Shown: positions 35,865 through 44,689, numbered from the stretch's first letter. The stretch: DNA of 64,000 bases from Maribacter luteus (GCF_009674825.1 NZ_WKJH01000024.1:124001-188000); one strand, 5' to 3'. Notes: generated by a model not told the origin, from the letters alone. A program made the numbers and translations.

Positions 35865-35882
35865 CATTTGTCGGGGTGGCAG
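35865..35882 (-). repeat. 18-bp repeat, tRNA-Pro 3'-end-like (right copy)
   Basis: CATTTGTCGGGGTGGCAG, a 17/18 match to 29647-29664 in the same orientation. Minus-strand reading continues as a T-arm-like piece (GGGTTCAAGCCCTGCCACCC), but the 5' T-stem strand no longer pairs well and the rest of the tRNA is missing. It is therefore a remnant or attachment site, not a functional tRNA. Confidence 0.55.
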
Positions 35883-36088
35883 GGCTTGAACCCAACCACA
35901 TAAAACTTTACATACCAACAAGTTACATTCCAAAAAAACTTAACTGTTAGCCGATTTGTTGACGATACTTAAATGAACTTAAAGCAAAATGCCTTACTTC
36001 TGACGTTGCGAATATAAAATATGTTAATTATTAAAACAATCAATTTAGCAGCAAATCTTATAATAATCCATGTGTTTTATATTGTAAA

Positions 36089-36981
36089 TCAACACAATAC
36101 TTCTTTTAATGAGACAATAAATTTTCCATGCTTCTCAGGATTGGCATATTTGAGTTTAACAAGATTCCGTAGTTTCCATTGAACGGCGGGAAAACGTTTA
36201 AAATCATAGATAGCCCAATTGGGAGTCCCCTCTCCAAAACTTAATAAGAACTCTTTGTCTTTATCTGTTAGATTTTGATAGATTGTTTTTATCAATTCCT
36301 TTCTGTTTTTTTCAAAGTCCTCATAGGTAAAGGGTTCTGGACCCATACCGTCAAACTGGTTAATCAAGGTTTCTCTTTGGTCAATAAAATAGGGATGCAA
36401 CATTTCGTGTAGGGGCCTGTTGCTGCTCAAAAGGAACAATATGAAACCTTTTTTGATTTCTTCGGTGAATCCTTCATTTTCCAACAGGTATTTTACATCA
36501 AACATATCCCTAGGATGCTGACGGTCCAATGCTGCGCAGATTTTTCCGCCATACAATTGCCCTAAAGGAACCACAGGAACAACACAGAAAGCATCAAACT
36601 CCTCTTAGGTCTTTTCACATAGTGGCCATGTTAATGTTTTATCCATGACCTTCTGTTGATTTGGTTCACTTCCAATTTTATCTGTGCGTTTGAGGTCGTG
36701 ATTTGAAGTTTCAATTTGTCCCTTTTTAAGGTAATTGAAGCTACTAATAACATTTTTTAGAGTTGTGTTTTTATACGGTCAAGACCATCAATAATATTCT
36801 TAAAGGATGTCTTTCTGTCCTCTATGGGAATATAGGTCAAATCAATATCCACGGACAATCTGGGCATGTCCCATACAAAGAGGTTGATAGCCGTACCCCC
36901 ATCCAGTGGGAAAATCGGTTCCTTTGCCACTTCTGGCAATACCTGTAACAATAGGGAAACCTGTTGCTTATAATTACTCAT
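36089..36981 (-). pseudogene. abiEii: Decayed AbiEii-type nucleotidyltransferase toxin
   Basis: Toxin half of an AbiE type IV toxin-antitoxin system. The N-terminal part (start ATG ending at 36981) has FPLDGGTAINLF and the nucleotidyltransferase motif LSVDIDLTYI. The C-terminal part (36089-36574) has VPLGQLYGGKICAALDRQHP followed by RDMFDVKYLL, typical of AbiEii. In between there is an in-frame TAA at 36757-36759, a frameshift near 36645-36652, and a second TAA at 36605-36607 (probably a former CAA, since TQEEFDAF would restore the pattern). The gene is therefore inactive. Its start overlaps the antitoxin stop by 8 bases, as in intact abiE operons. Confidence 0.82.
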
Positions 36982-37738
36982 AATTTTCCAATGCTTTAGG
37001 AACAGTAATTTGATATTTGGATATATAAACACCGTCCTTTAACAAAGAACGTTTTCCTTTTCCAAGGTATATATTTTCCAAACTCATATATTTAAACCAA
37101 TCGTGCCCTACCTTTTCTGCCATATACAGGAAAAGTCTTTTCACTTTTACCGAGGTACAAGCTTCCAAAAGTCCTTGTACCTGTTTCGGCCTAAGGTTGT
37201 TCAATCCCTCCATGATTTCGTAGCACTCGACCAGTTCTTGCTTTTTGGGCGATAGGTACAGACATTCCATTAAAGCTCTTGCCGAGTTGGACACCAACAA
37301 ACTGAAAGCTCCTTGTTCCAAAGTTTGTAGTCCTATATTGGGTGGCAGAAAAGAGGAACTAAAGTAGTTTATTTTTACCTCCCAACTGTATTTTGAAAAC
37401 CAAGCGGGTAATTTTTCTTCGCTTCCCCCAAACAACGTTACCTGCTTTGTGGATAGCTCCAGATAATGGGTCTTTCCCAATAAGGATAAGGCCGTTTTAC
37501 CTCCTGGATGGACACTTAAGTTAGCTTGTTCTTGCAATGCATACAATGCTCCTTGATAGTTTGGCTTATCTCCCATTCGCATCCAAGCCCCTGGTCCTAT
37601 GGAATATATCCAACTGCTCTTTTTATATCGATTAAGCAATTGTGTTGAGAACCCATTTTTCGTTAACCATGAACTCAAATAGACAACTCCCGGAGGCTGT
37701 GAATTAAGAAGATGGTTTATTTTTTGCTCTTTTTCCAA
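36974..37738 (-). CDS. abiEi: AbiEi-type antitoxin, apparently intact
   Basis: 254-residue transcriptional repressor and antitoxin of the AbiE type IV system. The N-terminal helix-turn-helix region (VVYLSSWLTKNGFSTQLLNR near 18-38) is followed by the wing SSWIYSIGPGAWMRMG and by the AbiEi C-terminal domain (QANLSVHPGGKTALSLLGKTH near 92-112, SNSARALMECLYLSP near 160-175). No stops or frameshifts. Its 3' end overlaps the toxin start by 8 bases. In known systems AbiEi represses its own promoter through inverted repeats; one such repeat is seen at 37808-37824. With the toxin broken, the antitoxin is an orphan that may persist by drift or as a regulator. Confidence 0.82.
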   Translation of the reverse strand: MEKEQKINHLLNSQPPGVVYLSSWLTKNGFSTQLLNRYKKSSWIYSIGPGAWMRMGDKPNYQGALYALQEQANLSVHPGGKTALSLLGKTHYLELSTKQVTLFGGSEEKLPAWFSKYSWEVKINYFSSSFLPPNIGLQTLEQGAFSLLVSNSARALMECLYLSPKKQELVECYEIMEGLNNLRPKQVQGLLEACTSVKVKRLFLYMAEKVGHDWFKYMSLENIYLGKGKRSLLKDGVYISKYQITVPKALENYE

Positions 37739-37807
37739 ACTGATAGCTTCTATTATTAACTTTTTTTAAACCACAAAAAACCTTGCGGTTTATTTTATCT
37801 CAAATAC

Positions 37808-37824
37808 ACAAACTATTAGTTTGT
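37808..37824. promoter_or_regulatory. Inverted repeat upstream of abiEi
   Basis: ACAAACT-ATT-AGTTTGT, a perfect 7-bp inverted repeat 70 bases upstream of the antitoxin start. It fits an autoregulatory operator for AbiEi; no T tract follows it. Confidence 0.4.
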
Positions 37825-38111
37825 TTATTTATATTTTAATAAACTTTAATATTCCACAAAATTCAGCTTTATTTAAGCCTAATTTGACATAATCACTATT
37901 CGACACAATTAATTTTATATTTTGGATAATTTGAAAGTGCTTTTCCTATTTTGAGAACTATTGATTTAGAAGAAATAAAAAGAATTCCTGAATACGCCCC
38001 TAGCGTGAAAAAAACAGTAATAGTATACTACCCACGCCGGATGAAAGAGAACCACTGAAAAATCGATTCTATTTGTAAAGAGCCAAAGGTCTTTTTTTTG
38101 TTAAAAAGATA
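37825..38111. other. AT-rich spacer with a short open stretch
   Basis: A 43-codon plus-strand open frame from about 37930 to 38057 (contains LEEIKRIPEYAPSVKK) has no ATG and no homology that I recognise. It may be coding debris linked to the neighbouring insertion-sequence fragment. Confidence 0.3.
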
Positions 38112-38255
38112 ATGGCCAACAAACAAAAAGACATGCGAAAAGTAAAACAGATATTCAAGTTGTACAGTGAGGGCGTGAGCAAGCGCCGGATAAGTTCACG
38201 GTTGGGACTTTCCCGCAATACCTTTTTTAAGCGTGGACTTTCAACAAAAAAGTAG
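38112..38255 (+). pseudogene. istA: Fragment of an IS21-family istA transposase
   Basis: 47 codons starting MANKQKDMRKVKQIFKLY and continuing through GVSKRRISSRLGLSRNT, which matches the start of Bacteroidetes IstA (N-terminal helix-turn-helix). Homology then stops at about 38222, where the usual VKKY is replaced by FFKRG, and the frame ends at TAG 38253-38255. No istB and no terminal repeats were found, so this is a dead remnant of an insertion sequence. Confidence 0.65.
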
Positions 38256-38436
38256 ACCATTAGATCAGCCAACATGTTCTTTTCTTAATATCAATTCAAA
38301 TGTAGTAAGTCCAGATCATTACATAAATAATGTACTTAAAATTAAACATATTTTCACCTTGAATTCTCTATCTTTAATCTGTCCATATTAACCAGAAGAC
38401 GTCAATAATTCTATATTCAACAAATTAGACTTTTTA

Positions 38437-39684
38437 ATGAAATTTTTTCATGTAACGTTATTAATACTGTCAAGCTTTTTTTTATCCGCTCAAGAGCTTA
38501 TCAAATTTCAAGTTGAAACGGGTAAATATGACCGTATGGATTGCCCTATAACAGTACGTATTTCACAAGAGTCAATTCTTAAAGGAAACTACAATCTACA
38601 GCTAATTGAACATGAAACCGATGATAAAACTCCCTTGGCTGCCCAACTTGATAAAAAAGCAGGTAAATTATATTTTGTTTTAAAGGGTTTTACCCCGAAA
38701 AATACCACTAGAAAATTTTCCTTAATCCATAGCAAAATAGAATTTAGTTTTCCTGAAGTTGATATGTTATGTAGCGAAGGATCATTACAATTATCCTATA
38801 AAAACCATCCTATTTTGAACTATCAATATGATCTTGTTTATCCTCCAAAGGGCATAGATTCAATATATAAAAAATCAGGATTTATCCATCCATTGTGGTC
38901 ACCAGGTGGGGAAGTTTTGACAAGAATACAACCATCCGATCACTTTCACCACTACGGAGTTTGGGGGCCATGGACAAAAACTAAAATTGAGAATCGTCAT
39001 GTAGATTTTTGGAATTTGGGAAAGGGGGAAGGGACCGTGTTATTTAAAAAATTCATCTCTAAAAAAGTTGGTCGTGTTTTTTCCGAATTCACCACCCTAC
39101 AAGAACATATGGATTTGGTGGGCAAAAAGGAAAATAGAGTGGCTATTAACGAATACCTTGAAATACGAGCTTGGAATTTAGGTGACGAAAAACCTTGGTT
39201 AATTGATTATTCTTCCAAAATCAATAGCCCTCTTAAAGATGGTATTCTTTTAGACACATATCATTATGGTGGAGGAATAGCGTTTAGAGCAACAGAATTA
39301 TGGCAAAAAAACAATATTTCAATACTAACTTCAGAAAATAAAAACCGATCCAATGCAGATGGAAGCTCTGCAAAATGGGTCCTTATTGAGGGAACAACCC
39401 ATACAAAATCCGGTAAAGGCGGTATATTGTTTATGAGTCATAAAGAAAATAAACATTTTCCGGAACCTATGCGTCTTTGGCCTTCTGATGCTAATGGAGG
39501 TAAAGGTGATCTACTTTTCGAATTTTGTCCCATCCGTAACCAATCATGGAAACTTGATAGTAATAAAAACTACGAATTAAAGTACAGAATGCTTGTTTAC
39601 GAAGGTATTATAAATGCCGAGCATGCAGAAATAGCATGGCAAGGTTTTGTCAATCCTCCAACTGTTTTTATAGAAACCAAGTGA
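38437..39684 (+). CDS. DUF6807 (PmoA-like) secreted protein
   Basis: 415 residues with a Sec signal peptide (MKFFHVTLLILSSFFLSAQ). The core matches the DUF6807/PmoA-like family, with the histidine-rich signature RIQPSDHFHHYGVWGPW near 166-182 and DTYHYGGGIAFRATELW near 280-296. The catalytic role of this family is not firmly known; it often accompanies Gfo/Idh/MocA oxidoreductases and DUF1080 proteins in glycan loci, as it does here. It is the only plus-strand gene of the second PUL and converges with the DUF4861 gene, 16 bases away, so it is a separate transcription unit. Confidence 0.75.
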   Translation: MKFFHVTLLILSSFFLSAQELIKFQVETGKYDRMDCPITVRISQESILKGNYNLQLIEHETDDKTPLAAQLDKKAGKLYFVLKGFTPKNTTRKFSLIHSKIEFSFPEVDMLCSEGSLQLSYKNHPILNYQYDLVYPPKGIDSIYKKSGFIHPLWSPGGEVLTRIQPSDHFHHYGVWGPWTKTKIENRHVDFWNLGKGEGTVLFKKFISKKVGRVFSEFTTLQEHMDLVGKKENRVAINEYLEIRAWNLGDEKPWLIDYSSKINSPLKDGILLDTYHYGGGIAFRATELWQKNNISILTSENKNRSNADGSSAKWVLIEGTTHTKSGKGGILFMSHKENKHFPEPMRLWPSDANGGKGDLLFEFCPIRNQSWKLDSNKNYELKYRMLVYEGIINAEHAEIAWQGFVNPPTVFIETK

Positions 39685-39700
39685 TATACCCAATCTTGAT

Positions 39701-40570
39701 TCAATTGAATTTTGATTCTTTCCCCACATACTTTACAAACCTTTCAAAATTATTGACATCGGCTTCTTTTGCATTGGCTGAAGTTATCCAGCTTTCAATT
39801 CGTTTAGTAGGTTTGGAAATAAGTAAATATTCATCTTCTTTATCGATTTTTTTAATGAAATTATTAGGATCGAATATTATTGCCGCTCCTATCTCTATTT
39901 TTTCCAAGGCCACATCCTCGGGATGTAAACCCCACGTAATGAAATAATTAGATTCTTTTTTTACTTTTTGATTTGGATGATGATTAATTCCGGTTACGAA
40001 TTGCACCGGTTTCGAAGTAAGTGCAAATGCTTCCACCTTGGCTTTACGGAGACCAGTATAAACTGTTACTCTAACCAATATATCGACATTAATATTTTTA
40101 TAGGGCACTCCTTCTGAAAGCATTTCCATATAAGAGGTAGTTCCTTCCTTTACCACTCGTGCGGACCTTTTACTTACGGGGTTTAATGGTACTACTTTTT
40201 CTCCATCCCACAAGCGTATACCCCCAAGTCCAACCGTGTTTCCTGCTTTATAATAATCCGCTCCCCATCCATTTTTTTGTTGTTCCGCATTTGGGTACCA
40301 TTTCACTTTGCCCAACTCTAATCCCTTATTCGTTTTAGAGTAAATATCAATCGCGGCCAATTTATTGAAATAAATTCTAAAACCCAGCCACTCATTTTCT
40401 ATGGCAGGCCCATGATGACCTAATTCATTAAACAAATCACCTTCATTTGAGCTGACCTCATTAAGGAATTTGGTACTATCCTTTTTAAAAAAAAGACTTA
40501 CATCGGTATTATTCTGTGTACGACCAACATAGTTGAAAAACACCATGATCATAACTGTTATTAGACGCAT
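39701..40570 (-). CDS. DUF4861 secreted protein
   Basis: About 289 residues. The start is the ATG ending at 40570; the longer frame begins at a TTG. Signal peptide to about residue 19. Family features are GHHGPAIENEWLGFRIYF near 53-70, GGIRLWDGEKVVPL near 118-131 and GINHHPNQ near 195. DUF4861 proteins are common in Bacteroidetes loci for uronate-containing polysaccharides, but the reaction is not established. It is the last gene of the minus-strand PUL run, 76 bases after the GH88/GH105-type hydrolase. Confidence 0.7.
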   Translation of the reverse strand: MRLITVMIMVFFNYVGRTQNNTDVSLFFKKDSTKFLNEVSSNEGDLFNELGHHGPAIENEWLGFRIYFNKLAAIDIYSKTNKGLELGKVKWYPNAEQQKNGWGADYYKAGNTVGLGGIRLWDGEKVVPLNPVSKRSARVVKEGTTSYMEMLSEGVPYKNINVDILVRVTVYTGLRKAKVEAFALTSKPVQFVTGINHHPNQKVKKESNYFITWGLHPEDVALEKIEIGAAIIFDPNNFIKKIDKEDEYLLISKPTKRIESWITSANAKEADVNNFERFVKYVGKESKFN

Positions 40571-40646
40571 ATTCAATTGTTTTTATATTCTTTTTATTTA
40601 TATCAGGAACTATCTGATTACATAGGCCCCTGTTAATTGACGGTTA

Positions 40647-42137
40647 TTATCTAAAGGCGTATAACTGTGCCATCATACCCATTCCCATTTGGGCAATTAC
40701 CCGATAGTCACTTTGCTGCAATCCAATTCCACCCCTATTATCCTGGGCCACTCCCTTGAGGAAGCCATCTGGCGTAATGTAGTCCTGCAGACCCATCCAG
40801 CATTTTTCAGCAGCTTTATTATATGATGGATTCAGAATACCGTTTTCCACTCCTGTTACGATTGCTGCAGAAATGCCCGCGGAACCTGAGGTATCGGGTG
40901 CAACATCTTGATCCATAAAGCAATTCCACAGACCATCCTTTTGTTGCATCGATATTGCTATATCAACCCCTTCCCTAAATTTTCCTGTAATTTCTTCATC
41001 CATGAACTCTTCCTTCAATTCAGAAATCGTCCTAACAAAGCCCAGTAAGAACCAAGCTGCACCTCGTGCCCAATTCCGAAACGTTTTTTCCCGCTCATTA
41101 TAGCGCAAATAAAAATTACCACCTTCAATCAATACCAACCTATGACGGAGTTGGTCCATAGCTTTGTGCATTAAATCTTTTCGTTTCCATAACCTCCCAA
41201 CAACTGCCATCGGGTAGGCCACTGTATAACAACCTTCTGCAGTCCGGGTCATACCATCGGTTACCATCCCGTTTTCCATGGTATATGTATCCCAAGCCTT
41301 GACTACCGTCTTTAAAATCGGATGGTTGGCATCTATCCGCGCTAACGTCGCAAATGGAATGGTTGATTCAATTCCGTCCATCTGATTCAATTTGGGAATA
41401 CTCCGTGCATTTTCATAAATCAGGTTTTTATTTTCATCGAAAAACAATTTAAAATGCTTTTTGATGACTTCCAATGCCTTTTTCTCCCCCTTTTGCGAAT
41501 ATAGCTGCCACAGACCATCAAGGACGGTTCCTTCACGCCAGCCAAACGCCTGAATGGAGTTGACCGACATAAAACGGTCCAAGAAATCCTGAACGGAACC
41601 ATGCTCCTCTGTAGTAGCAAGAAAGTGTGGACATAAAGAGCCATTATCCATATCCCTTGATTGCTGATCAAAAATCCAAAGTGGTTCGGAGGCCTCCAAT
41701 AAAAGCTTCAGACCATGTTCTTTGATGGACCGTGCATGTTTTTTATCAATTTCCAGTTCATAGGGAACCAGTACGGAAGAACTCCTTATATCAATTATTC
41801 CTAATGTAGTATCCTTACCTGCTATTTTAACATGCACCAATTTTTTATCCCAAGTTTCCTGTGCCGTTGAGATTCGTAAAAAGAGGTTTGTTTCCGGAAA
41901 ATCTTTTTCTGGTTTTAAAACTATTGAATCATCAGGCCTAATTCCAATTGCAGGCCACCCAAAAGCCACTCTTTTTCCTTGAGCAATATTGATCGGATTT
42001 GAAGAAATAATTCTTAAATCAACTCGCTGTGTTCCTTTATAGTTGCCATTCGAAAACAAATTGCATGCAGTTGAGGTCCAAAGGCCAAGCCCAACACCCA
42101 CTATCGGTAGTGTTTCTAAAAATGTTCTTCGCTTCAT
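40647..42137 (-). CDS. GH88/GH105-type unsaturated uronyl hydrolase, lipoprotein
   Basis: 496 residues. N-terminus MKRRTFLETLPIVGVGLGL with a Tat-like double Arg, and a possible lipobox STAC at Cys25. An N-terminal beta region (about 35-165) is followed by an (alpha/alpha)6 toroid with WREGTVLDGLWQLY near 200, RNWARGAAWFLLGF near 357, which corresponds to the W-x-RG-x-x-W signature of GH88/GH105, and DTSGSAGISAAIVTG near 415. Such enzymes remove the unsaturated uronic acid left by polysaccharide lyases. The family is fairly clear; GH88 versus GH105 or an unclassified relative is not. Confidence 0.72.
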   Translation of the reverse strand: MKRRTFLETLPIVGVGLGLWTSTACNLFSNGNYKGTQRVDLRIISSNPINIAQGKRVAFGWPAIGIRPDDSIVLKPEKDFPETNLFLRISTAQETWDKKLVHVKIAGKDTTLGIIDIRSSSVLVPYELEIDKKHARSIKEHGLKLLLEASEPLWIFDQQSRDMDNGSLCPHFLATTEEHGSVQDFLDRFMSVNSIQAFGWREGTVLDGLWQLYSQKGEKKALEVIKKHFKLFFDENKNLIYENARSIPKLNQMDGIESTIPFATLARIDANHPILKTVVKAWDTYTMENGMVTDGMTRTAEGCYTVAYPMAVVGRLWKRKDLMHKAMDQLRHRLVLIEGGNFYLRYNEREKTFRNWARGAAWFLLGFVRTISELKEEFMDEEITGKFREGVDIAISMQQKDGLWNCFMDQDVAPDTSGSAGISAAIVTGVENGILNPSYNKAAEKCWMGLQDYITPDGFLKGVAQDNRGGIGLQQSDYRVIAQMGMGMMAQLYAFR

Positions 42138-42213
42138 ATTTGAATAATTTTGTTTAATCGGTTTTCTTTAAAAAAACAATGTGATGGTTTTAATAAATAT
42201 CACAGTGAAGGAC

Positions 42214-43014
42214 CTAACTTTTTTTTGCTATTCTTCTTAAAAAGCGAGCAGTTTTTTTGGACATTTCATCCGGTTTATATCTTATTTTCTTTGGCGATTT
42301 TCCAAACAACTCTTTAAACCAAACACTTCCAGCAAGGTAGCAGCCGTTTATATTGGCATGATACCGATCATTCAAACTCCAAAGATCAAGACCTTTCCTT
42401 TTCTTGAAAGAACGATCAAAGGCATCACCTGAATGCAAAATGACTGAATTATATCTTTGGGAAAGGGTTATATAATTTTTTTTCAACCTTTCGTACATTT
42501 GATTCGATGTAATCCCAAACCCATCTAAACGGGGACAATCCGGTGCGTATGCCCAGGTTTCATGAATATAAATTTTGGCCTGCGGTGCATATTTACTTAC
42601 ATAATCCCTGATTTTATCAGCATAAGGCTGAAATGATTCGGTTTTAAAGCTAAGAGTACTTACCTGTTGAATGGTAACTATATCCCAATCATCAGTTAAC
42701 AGCCATTCTTTTAATGACTTACCACTGTACGGTTTAATTGTGGAATCCAATTCACTTTGCTTTATAAGTTCTGCATGTTTTTCCAAATTGCATCCTCCAA
42801 TATTGGCTTTGCCAATAATAATTTCGCACCCCCTCACCGATTCGGAAATTTGTTTCAAATATTTGCTGGCATTATCCGCAAAGCTATTACCTATGGTCAA
42901 AATGCGAATTGTATCCGATGCCTTATTATGTATACTGTTCGTAAACGCTTTCGCCGGAAGCGTAAAAAGTAGAATTAATAGTAAACCATAAAAATTGATT
43001 GTTAGTTTTTTCAT
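42214..43014 (-). CDS. SGNH-like DUF4886 protein
   Basis: About 266 residues with a signal peptide (start ATG ending at 43014; another ATG ends at 43026). ILTIGNSFADNASKYL near 38-53 is the block I motif of DUF4886, an SGNH-hydrolase relative in which the Ser lies in GNS. DIVTIQQVS near 110 and DRYHANINGCYLAGSVWF near 217-234 provide the later blocks, with the His expected for the catalytic dyad. Probably an esterase acting on decorated glycans; the substrate is unknown. Confidence 0.7.
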   Translation of the reverse strand: MKKLTINFYGLLLILLFTLPAKAFTNSIHNKASDTIRILTIGNSFADNASKYLKQISESVRGCEIIIGKANIGGCNLEKHAELIKQSELDSTIKPYSGKSLKEWLLTDDWDIVTIQQVSTLSFKTESFQPYADKIRDYVSKYAPQAKIYIHETWAYAPDCPRLDGFGITSNQMYERLKKNYITLSQRYNSVILHSGDAFDRSFKKRKGLDLWSLNDRYHANINGCYLAGSVWFKELFGKSPKKIRYKPDEMSKKTARFLRRIAKKS

Positions 43015-43034
43015 AAAATAGTTCATTTAAATTT

Positions 43035-43439
43035 TTATTCAATTAATATTACAACTCCGATACTATCAGGTAACATGATGGATGCCCCCGTGGTGTTCCT
43101 CTTATATTGATCAAAGACTACATTAACGGGGGGGGGGGGGGTGGCATCTAGGTTTTTAAGTTTCGGTTTTCGGTAACGTATCGTAACCCCTGGATTCCGG
43201 TATATCTTATTAGGGGGAGCTAATTTCTCCCCAAGGTGGGTTATGAGGGAATCTCTTTGGCTTTGTTTGGCCGTAATTTGAACGGTACCAAAAAAAGCAT
43301 TTCCAAAATAAATAAAGTAATGGCCTTCATTTATTTCAACAATGTTTTTAGGCTGAAAAAAAGAGTTTTTTAAATCTGGTTTTTTCGCCTTGTGCTGTCC
43401 TTTACTATTTGCAACATTAAATAGAAGAGTGTTTTTCAT
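43035..43439 (-). CDS. Small protein of unknown function with a 14-C coding tract
   Basis: 134 residues from the ATG ending at 43439, 4 bases after the oxidoreductase stop. No signal peptide. It begins KNTLLFNVANSKGQ, which resembles the beta-sandwich strand of heparinase-II/III-type lyases, so it may be a detached C-terminal domain; I cannot confirm this. A run of 14 C on the coding strand (plus strand G at 43128-43141) encodes Pro-Pro-Pro-Pro near residue 103. Gain or loss of one base would replace the last 30 residues. A longer open frame reaching 43571 overlaps the upstream gene and is unlikely to be used. Confidence 0.5.
   Translation of the reverse strand: MKNTLLFNVANSKGQHKAKKPDLKNSFFQPKNIVEINEGHYFIYFGNAFFGTVQITAKQSQRDSLITHLGEKLAPPNKIYRNPGVTIRYRKPKLKNLDATPPPPVNVVFDQYKRNTTGASIMLPDSIGVVILIE
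43128..43141. repeat. Homopolymer tract of 14 G
   Basis: 14 consecutive G on the plus strand, in an otherwise AT-rich genome and inside the 134-residue coding sequence. Tracts of this length are prone to slippage during replication and also to sequencing error. Confidence 0.95.
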
Positions 43440-43443
43440 TATA

Positions 43444-44637
43444 TTAGGAATACTTGTAGAAAGAAGGGGCCTTGATGATTTCATTATTATACATAGCATC
43501 CAGTCCCATTTGAATACATTTAGCAGTGTTGGCACCAGTGGCGATTCCTGAAATGGGTGTTTTGTTTGCAATTACATTATCCCTAAAATCAATTAGAGCC
43601 TGTAGGCTTGGCTCCTTGTGTTCAATTTCTATTGGGAACCCCAAATTCTTGTTCCACTTGGTAGTTGCACCGGAAACACCATCAACAACACCTAATTCTT
43701 TTTTCCCTCCTTCTGGATAAAACCAAGCTTTTGTGTAATTTAAAACGATGGTACCTTTGTCTCCCATAACTTTTATTTGGTAGCCATCTTTGGCATTGGA
43801 AGTTAGACACGTGAATTTAGCTTTCACTCCTCTGGCATAATTATATATTAAGTGGATATTGTCGTAAGTTTCACGTCCGTCTTTCCAATAGTCCACTCCT
43901 CCTGTTCCCATAACCTGTGTTGGGGTTTCACCGAGCACCCAATTGACAAAATCAATTTGGTGCGAGCAAAGTTCGGCTGCAAGACCTCCCGAAAATTCAC
44001 GGTATATGCGCCAATTGATCAATTTTTCCAATTCCGGATTTGGCACCGGTCTTCTCCAATTACCATGACGGTTCCATTGGCATTCAAAAGCTGCAATTTT
44101 TCCTATTTTACCTTCTTGAATGAGATTTACGACGTGGGTATACAATCTAGAACTATGGTATTGATGTCCGGTTTGAAAGGTGAGATTACTGTATTGTTTC
44201 GCCATTTCCGCTAAATTGTCTATGGCGGCGTAACCTTTTGCCATGGTTTTCTCACAATAGACATGTTTCCCGGCATCAAGGGCTTCCATGGCCACTTTAG
44301 AGTGCATATTAAAAGGAGTTGTGACCAGAATAGCATCAATGTCCTTATTGTCCAATAGACTTCTATAGTCTTTATATCCTTTTGCTTTACCGTCCACGGT
44401 TTTTAAACCATTTTCCAATCGAAATGGCAAAACATCACAGCATGCGATAACATTAAAATTATCAATTGTATTTATATTATGGGTAAGACCGGTACCTCTA
44501 TCTCCAGTACCGATAACTCCGATGTTCAAAGTTTCATTTGCATTTTTAAAATCAAAAGCCTTGCCCATGGCAAATGCCGATGTTAAAATTGTAGCAGTCG
44601 TCATAGAGCCTTTGATTATAAACTCTCTTCGTTTCAT
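43444..44637 (-). CDS. Gfo/Idh/MocA-family oxidoreductase (397 aa)
   Basis: NAD(P)-dependent sugar oxidoreductase with a twin-Arg export signal (MKRREFIIKGSMTTATILTS). The Rossmann motif is IGVIGTGDRGTGL near 39-51, then LVTTPFNMH, the conserved CEKTMAK near 130 (the EKP-type Lys region) and NWRIYREFSGGLAAELCSHQIDFV near 218-240 with the likely catalytic His. GH109-like or glycoside 3-dehydrogenase-like enzymes have this layout. Directly upstream are a second oxidoreductase and a DUF1080 protein, so I infer it oxidises a sugar hydroxyl (C3) of a glycoside. Confidence 0.85.
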   Translation of the reverse strand: MKRREFIIKGSMTTATILTSAFAMGKAFDFKNANETLNIGVIGTGDRGTGLTHNINTIDNFNVIACCDVLPFRLENGLKTVDGKAKGYKDYRSLLDNKDIDAILVTTPFNMHSKVAMEALDAGKHVYCEKTMAKGYAAIDNLAEMAKQYSNLTFQTGHQYHSSRLYTHVVNLIQEGKIGKIAAFECQWNRHGNWRRPVPNPELEKLINWRIYREFSGGLAAELCSHQIDFVNWVLGETPTQVMGTGGVDYWKDGRETYDNIHLIYNYARGVKAKFTCLTSNAKDGYQIKVMGDKGTIVLNYTKAWFYPEGGKKELGVVDGVSGATTKWNKNLGFPIEIEHKEPSLQALIDFRDNVIANKTPISGIATGANTAKCIQMGLDAMYNNEIIKAPSFYKYS

Positions 44638-44689
44638 GTTTTAATCTTTGGGTTTCAGGCAGAAAATCACGGTTCATTAAAAAAAGAGA

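Larger units (their letters stand above)
35509..36088. other. Spacer holding a tRNA-Pro remnant and its terminator
   Basis: About 580 bases with no intact gene. A 9-bp inverted repeat at 35543-35565 (TTCTTTATA / TATAAAGAA) lies 35 bases after the response-regulator stop but lacks a T tract. The terminator and the tRNA-like repeat are listed separately. The rest is AT-rich without recognisable content. Confidence 0.5.

Noticed and set aside
35865-35900. Possible intact tRNA-Pro gene on the minus strand
   Set aside because: Only the 3' acceptor end and part of the T arm are recognisable; the T stem does not pair, and no anticodon or D arm follows.
36089-36574. Separate 161-residue gene
   Set aside because: It begins at a GTG in the middle of an AbiEii sequence and has the family's C-terminal motifs; it is the tail of the broken toxin gene.
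43440-43571. Longer 178-residue version of the poly-C protein
   Set aside because: The extension overlaps the 3' end of the Gfo/Idh/MocA gene in another frame; the ATG ending at 43439, 4 bases after that stop, is the natural start.
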